Shown here: in pieces, positions 54,319 to 61,998 of the stretch
How positions within the stretch are numbered: the stretch's first letter is position 1
Layout of the letters: every line of letters starts with the position of its first letter
Assembly: GCA_046297695.1 (NCBI GenBank)
Contig: JBKBHF010000012.1
Span: 1 to 64,000, forward strand
Source of the DNA: Permianibacter sp046297695
GTDB taxonomy: Bacteria; Pseudomonadota; Gammaproteobacteria; Enterobacterales; Permianibacteraceae
Length of the DNA: 64,000 nucleotides
Reading direction: 5' to 3'
Made by a program: the position numbers and the translations under genes
The notes under the pieces: generated by a model
What the model was told of the DNA's origin: nothing
The model's input: the letters and a program-made list of their open reading frames with translations, nothing else
The model's database searches: none

Positions 54319-54463
54319 TTTCTTAAACAGCGCGTGTAACGCTTTACTGAACAATACAGGGAAAGCAGACCGGATGAGGTCCCGGCAATCCGCCCGTGGA
54401 AGCTCGCCTGTGAACCGTGGACTGTCCGGAGGGCGAAGGGGCTTCAGCTGCCGAATTGCGGCC

Positions 54464-54493
54464 TTTATAGCTGGGCTGGCGGGGGCCAGTCAA
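54464..54493 (-). promoter_or_regulatory. Sigma-70 promoter for puuD
   Basis: On the minus strand TTGACT (54488-54493) and TATAAA (54464-54469) are separated by 18 bases. A second TTGACG lies just upstream of the first hexamer. It is about 145 bp before the puuD ATG. Confidence 0.6.
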
Positions 54494-54721
54494 CCACCCG
54501 TCAAGGCTTTTTCGGCGCCTTGTGCAGCGCAGCACCGACTGACCTTGACAGTTAAACGCCGGATCGGGAGCATTCGAAGATATTAAACAGGTGTTGAGCA
54601 GGACCCTCGCAACCGGACGAAGCATCGCCCGGTTGTCGCCGAGTTGGAACCCATCCCGACCCGGCCGGAGGCCCCTGACCCGTCCAGGGCTTGCGTGACG
54701 GGCAACACCGGGTGTCGGTCG

Positions 54722-54795
54722 TGATAAAGCCGGCACCTCAAAACGCAGGCGACGCTAAGACGAGGCCGCAAGGCCATACTCGACCCAGAGCCACC
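54722..54795 (+). promoter_or_regulatory. Structured leader before spuI, weak GEMM-like resemblance
   Basis: The stretch has ATAAAG, CCT/AGG pairing, then GGCGACGCTAAGAC. A hairpin with a GCAA tetraloop follows (CGAGGCC-GCAA-GGCC, closed by CTCG), and then AGAGCCACC. The central GGCGACGCTAAG resembles the GGGACGCAAAG core of c-di-GMP GEMM riboswitches, but the first tetraloop is missing. It ends three bases before the ATG, and no ribosome-binding site is visible. Weak evidence for any named class. Confidence 0.25.
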
Positions 54796-54798
54796 ATC

Positions 54799-56187
54799 AT
54801 GACCACCAGCAATCAAGCTTTCACCAAACCGGACCCGCGGGAAGCGGAGCTTTTTCTGCAACAATACCCGGACGTGCTCGGCATCGATCTATTTGTCTGT
54901 GACACCAATGGCGTTGCCCGCGGCAAACGCATCGACCGCGACAGCCTGATCAAGTGCTACAAAAACGGCGTCGCCCTGCCCGGCTCGATTTTCTCGCTCG
55001 ACATCACCGGCGACTGCATCGAAGACGCCGGGCTTGGCTTTGACGTTGGCGACATGGATCAAATCTGCTGGCCCATCCCCGGCACCCTGAAACTGTCGCC
55101 GTGGCAGAAACGGCCGATGGCACAAGTGCTGATGACCATGCACACCAGCGACGGCCAACCGTTCTTTGCCGACCCGCGGCAAGTGCTGGCGCGCGTATTG
55201 GACAAGTTCAAGGAGCTGAAGCTGATACCGGTGGTCGCCGTCGAGCTGGAGTTTTATCTGCTCGATCGTCAGCGCATCGACACCTACACCCCGCAGCCGC
55301 CGATCTCGCCGTTCACCGGTCGCCGGGAAGAATCGACGCAAGTTTATGCCATCGAGGCGTTGGATGATTTTGACGAGCTGCTCGAAGACATCGCCCATTC
55401 GATCGAAGTGCAGAACCTGCCGGCTGACACCGCAGTCGCCGAGTACGCACCGGGCCAGTATGAAATCAACCTCGAACACCGGGCCGATGCCCTGCGCGCC
55501 TGCGACGATGCGTTCCTGCTCAAGCGCCTGATCAAGGGCGTGTCGCTGAACCATAACTTTGAAGCTACGTTCATGGCCAAGCCGTACGACGACAAGGCCG
55601 GCTCGGGCACGCATATTCACGTTTCGCTGATCGACGAAAACGGCAAGAATGTATTCGCCGACGACAAGGGCCAGTTCACCAACCAGCTGAAATGGGCGCT
55701 CGGCGGCCTGATGGCGACGATGCACGAAGGCATGGCGATCTTCGCCCCGAATGCCAACAGTTATCGCCGCTTCCGGGTCAACTCGTTTGTGCCGAACTGC
55801 CCGGCCTGGGGAGTCAACAATCGCTCGGTATCCTTGCGCATTCCGGCTGGCCCGGCCGATGCCACTCGTGTGGAACACCGGGTCGCCGGTGCGGATGCCA
55901 ATCCCTACCTGCTGGTGGCGACCGTACTGGCCGGCATGCATCATGGCCTCACCAACAAACTCGATTGCGGCCCGGAAACCGTCGGCAATGCCTACACCCA
56001 GCACGAGGCAACGCTGCCGAACGTCTGGATTCACGCCATCGAATTGTTCGAGGCCGGCGAGATCATTCCAGAATACCTCGGCCGCGAATTCTGCAAGGTG
56101 TACGTCGCCTGCAAGCGTGCCGAATACAACGAGTTCAACTACCACGTCAGTCCGCTGGAATATCAGTGGTACCTGCGCACGGTTTGA
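54799..56187 (+). CDS. spuI: Gamma-glutamylputrescine synthetase (SpuI/PuuA-like)
   Basis: Protein of 462 residues from the ATG at 54799. Glutamine-synthetase fold: FVCDTNGVARGKRIDRDSL, VELEFYLLDRQ, GTHIHVSL, NANSYRRFRVNSF and EHRVAGADANPYLL. It ligates glutamate to putrescine. It is closer to Pseudomonas SpuI than to the divergent spuB in this window. A gamma-glutamylputrescine oxidase gene follows 95 bp later. No ribosome-binding site is obvious before the start. Confidence 0.92.
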   Translation: MTTSNQAFTKPDPREAELFLQQYPDVLGIDLFVCDTNGVARGKRIDRDSLIKCYKNGVALPGSIFSLDITGDCIEDAGLGFDVGDMDQICWPIPGTLKLSPWQKRPMAQVLMTMHTSDGQPFFADPRQVLARVLDKFKELKLIPVVAVELEFYLLDRQRIDTYTPQPPISPFTGRREESTQVYAIEALDDFDELLEDIAHSIEVQNLPADTAVAEYAPGQYEINLEHRADALRACDDAFLLKRLIKGVSLNHNFEATFMAKPYDDKAGSGTHIHVSLIDENGKNVFADDKGQFTNQLKWALGGLMATMHEGMAIFAPNANSYRRFRVNSFVPNCPAWGVNNRSVSLRIPAGPADATRVEHRVAGADANPYLLVATVLAGMHHGLTNKLDCGPETVGNAYTQHEATLPNVWIHAIELFEAGEIIPEYLGREFCKVYVACKRAEYNEFNYHVSPLEYQWYLRTV

Positions 56188-56212
56188 TGCGTTGACGTTT
56201 GTTTTCCACATC

Positions 56213-56241
56213 CGACATCCCCGCACCGTGCGGGGATGTCG
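56213..56241 (+). terminator. Hairpin between spuI and puuB
   Basis: CGACATCCCCGCAC pairs perfectly with GTGCGGGGATGTCG around one central base, followed by TTTACTT. It may partly terminate spuI transcription before puuB. Confidence 0.6.
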
Positions 56242-56282
56242 TTTACTTGAGGCTCACGGCCTTTTATGACGAGCACCGTGTC

Positions 56283-57560
56283 ATGACCCAGCACCAGCAT
56301 ATCGATTCCTGGTACGCCGCTTCCGCCAACTCGTTTCCCACCCTGCCAGCACTGGAGGGCGACACCACCGTCGACGTCTGCATCATTGGTGCCGGCATGA
56401 CCGGCTGCTCGACCGCGCTCGATCTGGCTTCACGCGGCTACAAGGTATTGGTACTGGAAGGCGCCCGGGTCGGCTGGGGCGCGAGCGGCCGCAGCGGCGG
56501 CCAGTTCATTCACGACTACGCGTGCGGCAATCACAAATTGCAAGCGCTGGTGGGCAAGGATGATGCCCGCAAGCATTGGGACATTTCGATACAGGCGCTC
56601 GATCTGGTGCGCGAGCGGGTCAGGCAGCACAACATCGATTGCGATCTGCAGGACGGTTACTGTGCGGTCGCGATCAAGGATCGTCAACGCGACGCCTTGC
56701 TGGAAGAGCAGGAATTTCTCGCCAGCGAATACCACTTTCCGACCGAATTCTGGGATGGCGATGCGCTGAGCCAACGGCTCAACAGCTCGCGCTACATCGC
56801 CGGTCTGTACGACGGCCGTTCGGGCCATCTGCATCCGCTCAATTACACCTTGGGATTGGCGCAGGCGGCGCTCAATGCCGGCGCCCGAATCGTTGAACAA
56901 ACCCGCGCAACCAGCATCGAGCACGGCAGCAAGGTGCGGATCAAAACCCATCGCGGCACGGTCACGGCCAATTTCGTTGTGCTCGGCGGCAACGCTTACC
57001 TCGGCGAGCTGGTGCCACAGCTCGATCGCAAGATCATGCCGGTCGGCACCTACATCATGGCGACCGAGCCACTCGGCAAGGAGCGCGCTGAAAACCTTAT
57101 CCGCAACGGCATGTGTGTCTGCGACACCAATTTCGTGCTCGATTATTTCCGGCTGTCGTCGGATTACCGGCTGCTGTTCGGCGGCCGAGTCTCCTATTCA
57201 CGGCTTGAACCGCTGAATCTCACCCAACGCTTGTATAACCATATGGTGCGGGTGTTTCCGCAGCTCAACGGCGTGCAACCGGCCTACACCTGGGGCGGCT
57301 TTGTCGACATCACGATGAACCGCGCGCCGCACTTCGGCCGGCTGGCACCGAATGTCTATTTCGCTCAAGGCTTCTCCGGCCACGGTGTTGCACTGACCGG
57401 CATGGCCGGTCGGCTGATCGCCGATGCCATCACCGGCCAAGCTGAGCGCTTCGACCTGTTCGGCAAGATCCCGCATCACGACTTCCCGGGTGGCCGCCGC
57501 TTCCGCACACCGGCCCTGGTGCTCGCGATGGCCTGGTACCGGCTGCGCGACTTGCTCTGA
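56283..57560 (+). CDS. puuB: Gamma-glutamylputrescine oxidase
   Basis: Protein of 425 residues. FAD-binding motif IIGAGMTGCSTALDLASRGYKVLVLE is near residues 35-60, followed by WGASGRSGGQ, as in PuuB and related DAO-fold oxidases. The C-terminal GFSGHGVALTGMAGRLIADAI closes the FAD site. PuuB oxidises gamma-glutamylputrescine to the aldehyde with release of ammonia and hydrogen peroxide. The start at 56283 is the first ATG next to the conserved DSWYAAS segment. Confidence 0.92.
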   Translation: MTQHQHIDSWYAASANSFPTLPALEGDTTVDVCIIGAGMTGCSTALDLASRGYKVLVLEGARVGWGASGRSGGQFIHDYACGNHKLQALVGKDDARKHWDISIQALDLVRERVRQHNIDCDLQDGYCAVAIKDRQRDALLEEQEFLASEYHFPTEFWDGDALSQRLNSSRYIAGLYDGRSGHLHPLNYTLGLAQAALNAGARIVEQTRATSIEHGSKVRIKTHRGTVTANFVVLGGNAYLGELVPQLDRKIMPVGTYIMATEPLGKERAENLIRNGMCVCDTNFVLDYFRLSSDYRLLFGGRVSYSRLEPLNLTQRLYNHMVRVFPQLNGVQPAYTWGGFVDITMNRAPHFGRLAPNVYFAQGFSGHGVALTGMAGRLIADAITGQAERFDLFGKIPHHDFPGGRRFRTPALVLAMAWYRLRDLL

Positions 57561-57700
57561 CGCCACCGCCGGGCCCCACTGAATCAAGGACACCGGCCAG
57601 GCTGCTGCGCCAGCTGCACATCGGAAAGGCACCGGAAGCATTCATGCTTTTGCTGCCGCCGCCATCGCGGCCCCCCCCGCCTCACCGCGATCGCGGCAGT

Positions 57701-57735
57701 TCCCGATTTCGGGAGGTCCTGTCCCGAATACGGGA
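57701..57735. promoter_or_regulatory. Two palindromic activator sites upstream of the 57905 gene
   Basis: TCCCGATTTCGGGA (57701-57714) and TCCCGAATACGGGA (57722-57735) share the form TCCCG-N4-CGGGA. Their centres are 21 bp apart, two helical turns, so two dimers would bind one face. They lie about 120 bp before the predicted start of transcription, a usual place for enhancer sites of NtrC-type activators. Confidence 0.75.
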
Positions 57736-57819
57736 CCGCCAGGCGGTCGTTCGCACGCTTTTCCGGTCGATAAGCCGCGAAGAACCTGATTTTCTCTCCT
57801 TTGGCCAAACCATTTTCTG

Positions 57820-57836
57820 CTGGCACGCGTCTTGTA
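57820..57836 (+). promoter_or_regulatory. Sigma-54 promoter of the 57905 gene
   Basis: CTGGCACGCGTCTTGTA: the -24 element TGGCACG is perfect, and TTG of the -12 element is at the exact 5-base spacing. The usual GC of the -12 element is GT, so it may be weaker than consensus. Transcription would start near 57847, about 58 bases before the ATG. Confidence 0.75.
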
Positions 57837-57904
57837 ATGCATCCCGCAGACGATGCAAAACGCATCACCGAATCCGTCTTCACCAGCATTCAAGGAGAGT
57901 CATC

Positions 57905-58234
57905 ATGCGTGGTTCCTACCAATGGGCAATATTGCGCCTCGCCATCCTGGCGGTGTTCGTTATCCCGGCGGCATTGATGCAGCCAGCGCCGACGCTGCTT
58001 CATGGTTCCGCCGGTTGGCTCGCGGCCGTTGATGCCACCGCACCGGTGCTGGCGCTGCATCAGTCAGACAATGACAAACTGCAACTGACCCCGGAAGTGG
58101 TGCAGGAAGTTCGCGACAGTGCCGTACGCGCCGCGCGGGCACAGGAACAGGCCATGCGCGCGTTGCGCCAAGAGCTGGCGCGCGAGCTCGTGCGCGTCCG
58201 TGCCGAACAAGCCCAACGCCACGTTCGCAGCTGA
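57905..58234 (+). CDS. Small secreted or membrane-anchored helical protein, sigma-54 controlled
   Basis: Protein of 109 residues from the ATG at 57905, with AAGGAGAG upstream. A hydrophobic N-terminus (LRLAILAVFVIPAALM) acts as signal peptide or anchor. After a short linker, residues about 58-105 form one long Ala/Arg/Glu/Gln helix that starts with LQLTPEVVQEVRDSA. This shape recalls small envelope-stress proteins such as ZraP, CpxP and Spy, but the signature LTxxQ repeats are absent. No family recognised. The gene is followed by a hairpin and then by the kinase gene. Confidence 0.75.
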   Translation: MRGSYQWAILRLAILAVFVIPAALMQPAPTLLHGSAGWLAAVDATAPVLALHQSDNDKLQLTPEVVQEVRDSAVRAARAQEQAMRALRQELARELVRVRAEQAQRHVRS

Positions 58235-58313
58235 CTGACGCGCGGGGCTGGAAATTGCGGCCACCGCCAGATTGATCAGGCTGCTGTTACTGACATTCGC
58301 GATTGCGAGCTTG

Positions 58314-58344
58314 AACCCGCCGGGCGACACTGCCAGCGGGTTTT
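58314..58344 (+). terminator. Weak terminator between the 57905 gene and the kinase gene
   Basis: AACCCGC (58314-58320) and GCGGGTT (58336-58342) pair around 15 bases and end in TTTTATCTTT. It may let through part of the transcript, so the two-component genes could be partly driven by the sigma-54 promoter. Confidence 0.6.
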
Positions 58345-58366
58345 ATCTTTGTGTTGGGAGTCACCA

Positions 58367-59611
58367 ATGTCGGTACGTACGGCACTGTTCGTTTTGTTGG
58401 CTGCCTTGATGCTGGCGCTGATCGGCGCCCAGTGGTGGCTGTCACAGCGGCAGAGCAGCCTGCTCGCCGATGCGCTGGCGAAAACCGCCTTCAGTGTCAG
58501 CAGCGATACCGTCAGCATGTTGTTGTTCGGCAATGACGGCGAAGGCGGCCCGCTTGCCAGCGCCCGCGTTTTTGACATGAGCCTTGAGCAGCAGGGCCGT
58601 GACGGCGCGATCCTGCTCAGCGGCGACGATTGGGAGCAACGCGTCGGTATCCCGCGCGAAGGTCTGGACGCCGCCATCAAAGCCTGGCACCAGCGCCAAT
58701 ACGTCTTCAACGCGATCATTGCCGGCCTGGCGCTTGTCGCCGCCGCGGCGCTTGCCTACGGTTTCGCCCGACCGCTGCAACGGCTGCAGCGCGCCGCCGA
58801 ACAAGTGGCAACCGGCAAACTCGGCGTCCAGGTCGAAGCAGGCGCCAGCGCGCCGGACGAACTGCGGGCAACCGTCGCTGCGTTCAATCAGATGTCACGC
58901 GAACTCGCCAAACTGGAGGCCGACAATCAGGCGCTGCGCGCACACGAAGCCGCCAATGAACTGACCGACCTGGCGCGAGGTCTAGCCCACACGCTGCGCA
59001 ATCCGCTGAACACCTTGGGACTGACTCTCGATGAAATGAGCCGCACCGATCTGGTCGAGACCCGTCGCGAACAGCTGGCGCTGATGGCACGGCGGCAGAT
59101 CCAGCAAATCGACCGCTGGCTGCGCGCCTTGCTGGATGTCACCCAGCACGACGACCAACCGTTGTTGCAACTCGATTGTCACCTGCTGGCACAGGATGTC
59201 GTGCAGGAATTTGCCGATCGCCACCCGGCCATCGCGCTGAACAGCGCGACACCCGCGCCGCAGCTGCGCGGCCACGCCCGCGAAATCGCCAGCTTGCTGC
59301 ATACGCTGATCAGCAATGCGGTCGAAGCCAGCCCGGCCGGACAGCCCATCACCGTTTCGCTGCAACGCGATGGCGACGGCGTGGTCTTTACCGTCAGCGA
59401 CTGCGGCAACGGCTTGTCAGCGGAGGTGCGCGAGCGCCTGTTTCAACCGCACGTCACCACCAAGAGCCATGGCTCTGGCATGGGCCTGTTCCTCGCGCGC
59501 CGGATCGCCCGCGGTCGCTACCGCGGCGAGCTGACGCTGTACGACAACACCGACAGTCCGCAAGGCGGCACCGTCGCCCGCTTGCAACTGCATTCACGGA
59601 GCACAATATGA
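58367..59611 (+). CDS. Membrane histidine kinase partnered with the NtrC-type regulator
   Basis: Protein of 414 residues from the ATG at 58367 (GGGAG upstream). Two membrane helices (about 5-25 and 112-132) enclose an 85-residue periplasmic sensor. A HAMP domain leads to H208 in LAHTLRNPL, then the ATPase domain with ISNAVEAS, DCGNGLS and GSGMGLFLARRI. The AHTLRNPL box is of the NtrB/ZraS kinase class. The stop overlaps the regulator start by four bases. The sensed signal is unknown. Confidence 0.9.
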   Translation: MSVRTALFVLLAALMLALIGAQWWLSQRQSSLLADALAKTAFSVSSDTVSMLLFGNDGEGGPLASARVFDMSLEQQGRDGAILLSGDDWEQRVGIPREGLDAAIKAWHQRQYVFNAIIAGLALVAAAALAYGFARPLQRLQRAAEQVATGKLGVQVEAGASAPDELRATVAAFNQMSRELAKLEADNQALRAHEAANELTDLARGLAHTLRNPLNTLGLTLDEMSRTDLVETRREQLALMARRQIQQIDRWLRALLDVTQHDDQPLLQLDCHLLAQDVVQEFADRHPAIALNSATPAPQLRGHAREIASLLHTLISNAVEASPAGQPITVSLQRDGDGVVFTVSDCGNGLSAEVRERLFQPHVTTKSHGSGMGLFLARRIARGRYRGELTLYDNTDSPQGGTVARLQLHSRSTI

Positions 59612-60996
59612 GTACCAGCCGACAGTTGCTGCTGCTGGAAGACGACGACGATCAACGACTGTTGCTCGAAAGCCTGATTACCGATGCCGGTTATCAGGTG
59701 CACGCCTGCGCCCGGGTACCCGATGCGATGGCCGCAATGGCCGAACGCCAGTTCGATCTGGTGTTGTCCGACTGGAAAGTAGCCGATGGCGATGGCTTGA
59801 AATTGCTGGCACATCTCCGTGCGAACCGTCCCGACACGGCCTTCATTCTGATGACTGCGTACGGCAACCTAAGCCACGCCATCAGCACCATCCGCGCCGG
59901 TGCCGATGACTATCTGATCAAGCCGTTCGATAAATCGCAGCTGATCTACACCTTGGCCCGCGTCAGTACGGTGCAACAGCTGCAACAGGAAAACCGCAGT
60001 CTGCGCGAGACGGTCAACCATCGCGATCAACTGGTCGACTTGATCGGCCGTGCCGAATCGATGCAGCAGGTGTTTCGGCGCGTGCAGAAAATTGCCCCGA
60101 CCAAAGCCACGGTCTTGCTGTACGGCGAGAGCGGCACGGGCAAGGAGCTGGCGGCGCGCGCGCTGCACCAGCTGTCGGATCGTGCTGGCGGCCCATTCGT
60201 GGCGCTGAACTGCGCCGCATTGCCGGAAACCTTGTTCGAAGCCGAACTGTTTGGCGCCGAGAAAGGCGCCTACACCGGTGCGGACAAACTGAAGATCGGT
60301 CGTATCGAAGCCGCCGCTGGCGGCAGCCTGTTTCTGGATGAGATCGGTGAGCTGCCACTCGGACTGCAGGCCAAGTTGCTGCGGGTACTGCAGGAAGGCA
60401 GCTATCAGCGGCTTGGCAATTCGCGCGAACTGGCCGCCGATGTCCGCATCGTCGCCGCCACCAACCGTGATCTACGGCAGGAAGTGGATGCCGGTCGTTT
60501 TCGCGCCGATCTGTATCACCGCCTGAATGTCGTGCCGATTCGGCTACCACCACTGCGCGAACGACGCGAGGACATTCCGCTGTTGGTCCAGCATTTCGTT
60601 CAACAGGCCTGTCGTCGGCACGGTCTGCCAACCATTGGCGTACATCCCGAATTGATGAAGCGGCTCTGTACGCGGCACTGGGCCGGGAATGTCCGTGAAC
60701 TGGCGCATACCCTGGAACGGTTGGTGCTGCTTGCAGAGGGCGAACTGCTCACGCCTGCCGATCTGGAAAGCGAGCCGACCGGCACTGCAGTAAAAACAGC
60801 TTTTGTGCTGCCGGAAGACGGGCTGAACTGGGAAAGCCACGAGCGCGAATGCCTGCAGCAGGCCCTGCAACGTTGCCAGTTCAACCGGACCCAAGCGGCA
60901 CGCCTGCTCGGGCTGCCATACAAAGCGTTTTTGTACCGACTGGAAAAATTCAACCTGATACCCGATTCCGGCAAAGCGGAGCTGGGAGATTGCTGA
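59608..60996 (+). CDS. Sigma-54-dependent response regulator (NtrC family)
   Basis: Protein of 462 residues. The receiver (1-118) has acidic EDDDD, phosphoacceptor D55 in LSDWK and the KPFD lysine. The AAA+ domain has Walker A GESGTGKE (173-180), the sigma-54-contacting loop as GAYTGA (220-225) in place of GAFTGA, and Walker B FLDEIGE. A Fis-type helix-turn-helix (FNRTQAARLLGLPYKAFLYRL) ends the protein. Overlapping its kinase partner, it should bind the palindromes beside both flanking genes. Confidence 0.93.
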   Translation: MSTSRQLLLLEDDDDQRLLLESLITDAGYQVHACARVPDAMAAMAERQFDLVLSDWKVADGDGLKLLAHLRANRPDTAFILMTAYGNLSHAISTIRAGADDYLIKPFDKSQLIYTLARVSTVQQLQQENRSLRETVNHRDQLVDLIGRAESMQQVFRRVQKIAPTKATVLLYGESGTGKELAARALHQLSDRAGGPFVALNCAALPETLFEAELFGAEKGAYTGADKLKIGRIEAAAGGSLFLDEIGELPLGLQAKLLRVLQEGSYQRLGNSRELAADVRIVAATNRDLRQEVDAGRFRADLYHRLNVVPIRLPPLRERREDIPLLVQHFVQQACRRHGLPTIGVHPELMKRLCTRHWAGNVRELAHTLERLVLLAEGELLTPADLESEPTGTAVKTAFVLPEDGLNWESHERECLQQALQRCQFNRTQAARLLGLPYKAFLYRLEKFNLIPDSGKAELGDC

Positions 60997-61010
60997 GGAC
61001 AAACCGGATT

Positions 61011-61044
61011 TCCTGAAATGGGGAAACCGCTTCCGCAGTTGGGC
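61011..61044. promoter_or_regulatory. Activator sites upstream of the 61182 gene
   Basis: TCCTGAAATGGGGA (61011-61024) has the same TCCYG-N4-SGGGA form as the sites at 57701 and 57722. A weaker match, TTCCGCAGTTGGGC (61031-61044), has its centre 20 bp away. They lie about 100-120 bp before the predicted start of transcription and just after the regulator's stop codon. Confidence 0.6.
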
Positions 61045-61109
61045 ACTAACAGTAACCGGAACCGCGCTGCAAATGACACAAACCCTGCGTCAGGGCGCGA
61101 AATGACTGA

Positions 61110-61126
61110 TTGGCACAAAGACTGCA
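61110..61126 (+). promoter_or_regulatory. Sigma-54 promoter of the 61182 gene
   Basis: TTGGCACAAAGACTGCA: TGGCAC (-24), five bases, then CTGCA (-12). The near-invariant GG and GC dinucleotides are both present with correct spacing. Transcription would begin near 61137, 45 bases before the ATG. Confidence 0.85.
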
Positions 61127-61181
61127 ATACCAAATTGGACGCTGTCATGGCAGCCGTGAAATCACCGCAAGGAGTTTGAAC

Positions 61182-61916
61182 ATGCAAAGTAAATTGAGTG
61201 GCGTGGCCGTTTTGTTGGCGCTCGTGCTGGCCAGCACGGCGTTCGCCGGTAGTGACGGCAAAGAGAGCAAAGCCGAGAAGAAACACGTCGCCGTCTTCAT
61301 CAACAAGGAAAGTGACGATGATGATGCCAAGGTCAAGCTCAAGATCAACGGCGAAAGCTGGAAGTTTGTCTTGCCGCAATTGTCCGATGGCGAGGAACGG
61401 ATTATCGCTACCGAAGATGGCCGTACCGTCAAAGCCAGCCGTAAAGGCAAAGAGGTCACGGTTGAGGCCGGTGGCGAAACAATCAACATGCCGGCGGAAG
61501 GTGGCGGCATGCATGTCCGATTTCATGGCGTCCCCGCTGTCCCGCCGGTACCGGGCGTCGCGCCAGTGCCGCCGCTGCCGCCGGAAGAAATCGAAGCCCT
61601 GCGTAACAGCGTCGTGATCAGCGGTGTCGAACTGACCGAAGCGCAGCAGAACAAGATTCGCGAGGCCATCAAAAAAGCAGGCATCGACAAGCCGGTCAAG
61701 TTCGTTCAGGGCGGCAAGGCGATGATGCTGCACAGCCACGGACCGGCACTGTGGCATGACAAAGTGGAAGGCAACACCGTTCGCCGGGTGATCGTGGTCG
61801 GAAAAGATGGCAAGCAGGAAATCACCAACGAGGACGTTTTCGACGGGGATATGATCCAGATCGAGAAGGACATTGAAGTGATCCGCAAAAAAGCCGATGA
61901 CAAAGCCACGCAATGA
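61182..61916 (+). CDS. Secreted protein of unknown function, sigma-54 controlled
   Basis: Protein of 244 residues from the ATG at 61182 (AAGGAG upstream). A signal peptide ends near STAFA-GS. The mature protein starts with a highly charged stretch (GKESKAEKKH), then short beta-like segments (VKLKINGESWKFVL). A Pro-rich linker at about residues 114-132 (VPPVPGVAPVPPLPP) follows, and then a charged C-terminal part (EEIEALRNS...GIDKPVKFVQGG...RRVIVVGKDGKQEI). No known domain recognised. It is the distal target of the adjacent two-component system by promoter evidence. Confidence 0.8.
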   Translation: MQSKLSGVAVLLALVLASTAFAGSDGKESKAEKKHVAVFINKESDDDDAKVKLKINGESWKFVLPQLSDGEERIIATEDGRTVKASRKGKEVTVEAGGETINMPAEGGGMHVRFHGVPAVPPVPGVAPVPPLPPEEIEALRNSVVISGVELTEAQQNKIREAIKKAGIDKPVKFVQGGKAMMLHSHGPALWHDKVEGNTVRRVIVVGKDGKQEITNEDVFDGDMIQIEKDIEVIRKKADDKATQ

Positions 61917-61956
61917 CCGTCAAAGTCAGGTAAACAGACCGCCACTGTCTGTCATG

Positions 61957-61985
61957 AAAAAGGCCGCCAAATTGGCGGCCTTTTT
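61957..61985. terminator. Bidirectional terminator
   Basis: AAAAAGGCCGCC and GGCGGCCTTTTT pair around AAATT, flanked by A and T runs. It serves the two convergent genes ending at 61916 and 61999. Confidence 0.92.
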
Positions 61986-61998
61986 CTTCCTGTCAGCT

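Larger units (their letters stand above)
54319..54798. other. 480-bp divergent regulatory region between puuD and spuI
   Basis: No gene is seen here. It holds a minus-strand promoter for puuD (54464-54493), a plus-strand TTGACA at 54545 without a convincing -10, and a GC-rich stretch with nested inverted repeats from about 54628 to 54714. A second structured stretch directly precedes the spuI start. The length and structure suggest regulated transcription of both putrescine operons, with a leader of perhaps 200 bases for spuI. Confidence 0.7.
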
